Source: an uncultured Propionibacteriaceae bacterium (lineage in GTDB: Bacteria; Actinomycetota; Actinomycetes; Propionibacteriales; Propionibacteriaceae). Taken from it: 8,549 nt of DNA. The stretch lies in the NCBI GenBank assembly GCA_937926975.1, contig CALBCJ010000017.1, positions 1 to 8,549 of the forward strand, in the 5' to 3' direction. This document shows, piece by piece, positions 6,833 to 8,549 of the stretch; the stretch's first letter is position 1, and the number at the start of each line of letters is the position of its first letter. The notes under the pieces were generated by a model. That model made no database searches. It had not been told where the DNA came from and saw nothing but the letters and a program-made list of their open reading frames with translations. Made by a program: the position numbers and the translations under genes.

Positions 6833-8185
6833 TCAGCTGGCGGCAGCAGCCGGCTGGTCGACCGACGACTCCTGCAGCACCGCTGGCAGCAGCTCGCTGA
6901 TCCGGCTCAGCTGCTCCTCGACCACGCTCCCGCCCAGCGGCACCGCACTGTCCCGGCAGCGCCGTGCCAGCTCCTCCAGCACCTGGATTCCCTCCTGCTC
7001 GGCCTGGATCTGGCTGGCCACCGAGGCCATCAGCTCAGTCGAGACATCGTCACGGGCCTCCACCTGGTGCTGCCAGTTGTCCAGCAGCGACATCGGCACC
7101 GTGAGCAGACCCTGCACCGTGTCGATTGACGCCGCTACCTCGGCCGCCAGCCGAGCATGCTCCTGGGAAGCCTCCTCGGTGGCGACCAGCCCTTCGCGCA
7201 GTGCCCCTACCAGCTGGCCGATCGCGTCAGTGTGCTCGCCCGACGGGGAGTCGATCAGCTCCACCGTGAACTGCCCGGTGGCATCGTTGTGCAGCCTCGC
7301 CAGGGCGATCCGGAACCGGGCGGTCGCGCTGCTGGCGGACAGCCGCCGCAGGTCCCCCAGCAGCGCCTGGACCGCCTCGTCCATCTCAGGCAGCATGGAG
7401 GCCCAGACATTCACCCCCAGCATCGTGGGGGCCACGGTCTCGCCGCGAGCCGCCACAACCCGGGCCGCGGTCGCCTTAGCGGTCGCCGTCATGCTCCGCA
7501 GCTGCCGGGCGGCCTGGGTGAGCTCCTCGGCCAGGGCAGCCAGCTCGTCCATCTGCCCCAGCCAGGCGTCCAGCTGGTCGCTAACCGCCCGGATCCCGCG
7601 CAGCATCTCGGCCAGAGGTCCGTCGCCGTGCCGTTCCGGCAGACCACCCGATGCCGCAGCCCGGGAGCGTACCTCCGCCGGCAGAGCCGCCAGCATGAAG
7701 TCCTGGTAGGTGCGGTACGGGGTACCCGCCAGCAGCTCGGTCAGCAGCAGCAGGCCGATCTTGGCGGCGTTGGCCTTCGAGGCCCCCTGCTCCCGGCTGC
7801 AGCGCTCCAGAGCCCGGACTCTCACGTACATCCGCAGCGCCGCCTCCAGCAGGTCCGGCAGGCACGGGCGGGACCGGACCGACAGGTAGCCTCCCCCTGG
7901 CAGCGGAGTGATGGTGGCGAAGACCACGTACGGCCGGCCGCTCTGGGCTCGGTTCACCACATAGCCGCAGAACGGCTCCCCGGCCTGGATCGTGCTCCAC
8001 AGCAGGTCGTACACCGCCCCCGGCATCTCGTCGTGGCGGATGATGCTGTGAGGAGCGCCGACCAGCTGGTCCCAGGAGTACTGGGACAGCCCTACGAAGA
8101 CGCTGTTGGCACACTGGATGACGCCCTTCTCATCCGTGGTCGAGAAGAACAGCTCATCCGGGTCGAAGTCAATGAGGTCCTGCAT
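6833..8185 (-). CDS. Soluble Aer-like PAS sensor protein with helical C-terminus
   Basis: The product has 450 residues with no signal peptide or membrane helix. Residues 8-108 are a PAS domain of the Aer aerotaxis type: DELFFSTTDEKGVIQCANSVF (10-30), YSWDQLVGAPHSIIRHDEMP (36-55), DLLWSTIQAGEPFCGYVVNR (60-79) and GGGYLSVRSRP (98-108). Aer-type PAS domains bind FAD and sense redox or oxygen. By recall of E. coli Aer, its RHPDMP is RHDEMP here and the second Trp after it is Phe72, so cofactor binding is likely but not certain. Residues 110-450 are mostly long helices, including a coiled-coil-like part (205-245) and SQEHARLAAEVAASIDTVQG (340-359), as in a chemotaxis or signal-relay helix bundle, but the conserved hairpin tip of methyl-accepting proteins is not seen. 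The output partner is unknown. The ATG at 8185 has a weak ribosome binding site. A structured repeat region lies upstream. Confidence 0.85.
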   Translation of the reverse strand: MQDLIDFDPDELFFSTTDEKGVIQCANSVFVGLSQYSWDQLVGAPHSIIRHDEMPGAVYDLLWSTIQAGEPFCGYVVNRAQSGRPYVVFATITPLPGGGYLSVRSRPCLPDLLEAALRMYVRVRALERCSREQGASKANAAKIGLLLLTELLAGTPYRTYQDFMLAALPAEVRSRAAASGGLPERHGDGPLAEMLRGIRAVSDQLDAWLGQMDELAALAEELTQAARQLRSMTATAKATAARVVAARGETVAPTMLGVNVWASMLPEMDEAVQALLGDLRRLSASSATARFRIALARLHNDATGQFTVELIDSPSGEHTDAIGQLVGALREGLVATEEASQEHARLAAEVAASIDTVQGLLTVPMSLLDNWQHQVEARDDVSTELMASVASQIQAEQEGIQVLEELARRCRDSAVPLGGSVVEEQLSRISELLPAVLQESSVDQPAAAAS

Positions 8186-8292
8186 GGCGGTCTCTGCGGG
8201 GGTCGGGAACGGGGCACCTGCTCTCGGCCAGAGTAGGCCGCCGCGGTCTCCAGCGCCTCAGACATGAGCGCACTCTCACCCAGAGGTCCAGA

Positions 8293-8471
8293 CTGTGCTT
8301 GATCGCCGCGGCTGTGCTTGATCGCCGCCGCCTCCGCGGCGGCTGGCCAGCTCGCTATAACCCCCGGCTTCCTCCTCGCGGTGAAGAGGTACTGTGCTTG
8401 ACCGCCCGAGCTCTGCTCGGGCTCGGCCGCTTCGCTGTAACCCCGGTCTTCCTCCTCAGAGCGAGAAGGTC
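8293..8471. repeat. Tandem 80-bp repeat units, each with two predicted hairpins
   Basis: Two units start with CTGTGCTTGA at 8312 and 8392, exactly 80 bp apart, and a 17-bp partial copy of the unit start lies at 8293. Shared blocks are CTGTGCTTGAyCGCC, TCGCTrTAACCCC (8352 and 8432) and CTTCCTCCTC (8368 and 8448). Hairpin 1 is a perfect 8-bp stem: GCCGCCGC/GCGGCGGC (8324-8331/8336-8343) in the first unit and GCCCGAGC/GCTCGGGC (8404-8411/8415-8422) in the second. Hairpin 2 has 7-nt arms with one C-A mismatch and a 5-nt loop: 8371-8377/8383-8389 and 8451-8457/8463-8469. The arms keep register while the stem sequence changes. This could be a structured RNA, a leader of the sensor gene read on the minus strand, or a dispersed intergenic repeat of REP type. 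The strand is unknown. Confidence 0.7.
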
Positions 8472-8507
8472 CCTCGGCTTGTGGTCCAGCCAGACGTTTC
8501 TCGCTCT
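8458..8507. repeat. 10-bp inverted repeat overlapping the second repeat unit
   Basis: AGAGCGAGAA (8458-8467) and TTCTCGCTCT (8498-8507) are perfect reverse complements with a 30-nt spacer. The left arm covers the loop and part of the right arm of hairpin 2 in the second unit, so the two structures exclude each other in one molecule. Confidence 0.5.
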
Positions 8508-8549
8508 TCGTCGTCCAGACCGGGGACTACGCGGCCGGTCGTGGCCGGG

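Larger units (their letters stand above)
8186..8549. other. Non-coding region upstream of the sensor gene
   Basis: No convincing gene was found in these 364 bp. The part next to the sensor gene (8186-8292) has a TACTCT on the minus strand (8235-8230) that could be a -10 box with a 38-nt leader, but no good -35. The middle holds the tandem hairpin repeats described separately. The last 80 bp contain the distal arm of a 10-bp inverted repeat and GC-rich sequence running off the window; a gene may begin or end just outside. Confidence 0.5.

Noticed and set aside
7157..8236. Plus-strand open frame of 359 residues opposite the PAS sensor
   Set aside because: Its composition is a Gln/Arg/His-rich shadow, while the opposite strand encodes a clear PAS domain.
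8181..8265. Short minus-strand frame from an ATG at 8265 (MSEALETAAAYSGREQV...)
   Set aside because: It is out of frame with the sensor gene, lacks a good ribosome binding site and turns into Arg/Ser/Pro-rich sequence where it overlaps the sensor start.
8293..8471. CRISPR array
   Set aside because: There are only two full units of 80 bp and the similarity runs through the whole unit, with no short exact repeats separated by unique spacers of constant size.

Overview
The window is high-GC DNA with codon use and protein types typical of an actinobacterium. The LysR regulator, the PHP metallohydrolase, the glycoside-pentoside-hexuronide (GPH) symporter and the DUF4349 lipoprotein would all fit a Propionibacteriales-like soil or host-associated organism, but there is no marker gene and the genus is not resolved. 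Seven complete genes and the tail of an eighth can be supported.

Left part (1-4609). A plus-strand gene enters from the left and ends at 125. It is convergent, with a 4-bp gap, with a minus-strand three-helix membrane protein (130-738). Next, on the minus strand, come a PfkB-family sugar kinase of the 2-keto-3-deoxygluconate kinase type (822-1895) and a CehA/McbA-like PHP metallohydrolase (2000-3229). Divergent from these, across only 45 bp, is a plus-strand MelB-like GPH sugar symporter (3275-4609). The symporter, hydrolase and kinase form a plausible uptake and catabolic module for a glycoside or uronate-type sugar; the substrate is inferred, not shown.

Middle part (4574-6706). The symporter gene ends inside a perfect 16-bp inverted repeat that also lies just downstream of the convergent DUF4349 lipoprotein gene (4621-5667), so the repeat probably serves as a shared bidirectional terminator. 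Upstream of that lipoprotein gene, on the same strand, is a LysR-type regulator (5759-6706).

Right part (6833-8549). A 450-residue soluble protein with an Aer-like PAS sensor domain and a long uncharacterised helical C-terminus is encoded at 6833-8185. The 364 bp beyond it hold no convincing gene but contain the most unusual signal of the window: two tandem 80-bp units (8312-8391 and 8392-8471). Each is predicted to form two hairpins in the same register, and the first stem differs in sequence between units while keeping perfect pairing. This looks like a structured RNA or a hairpin-forming DNA repeat. I do not recognise it as a known family.
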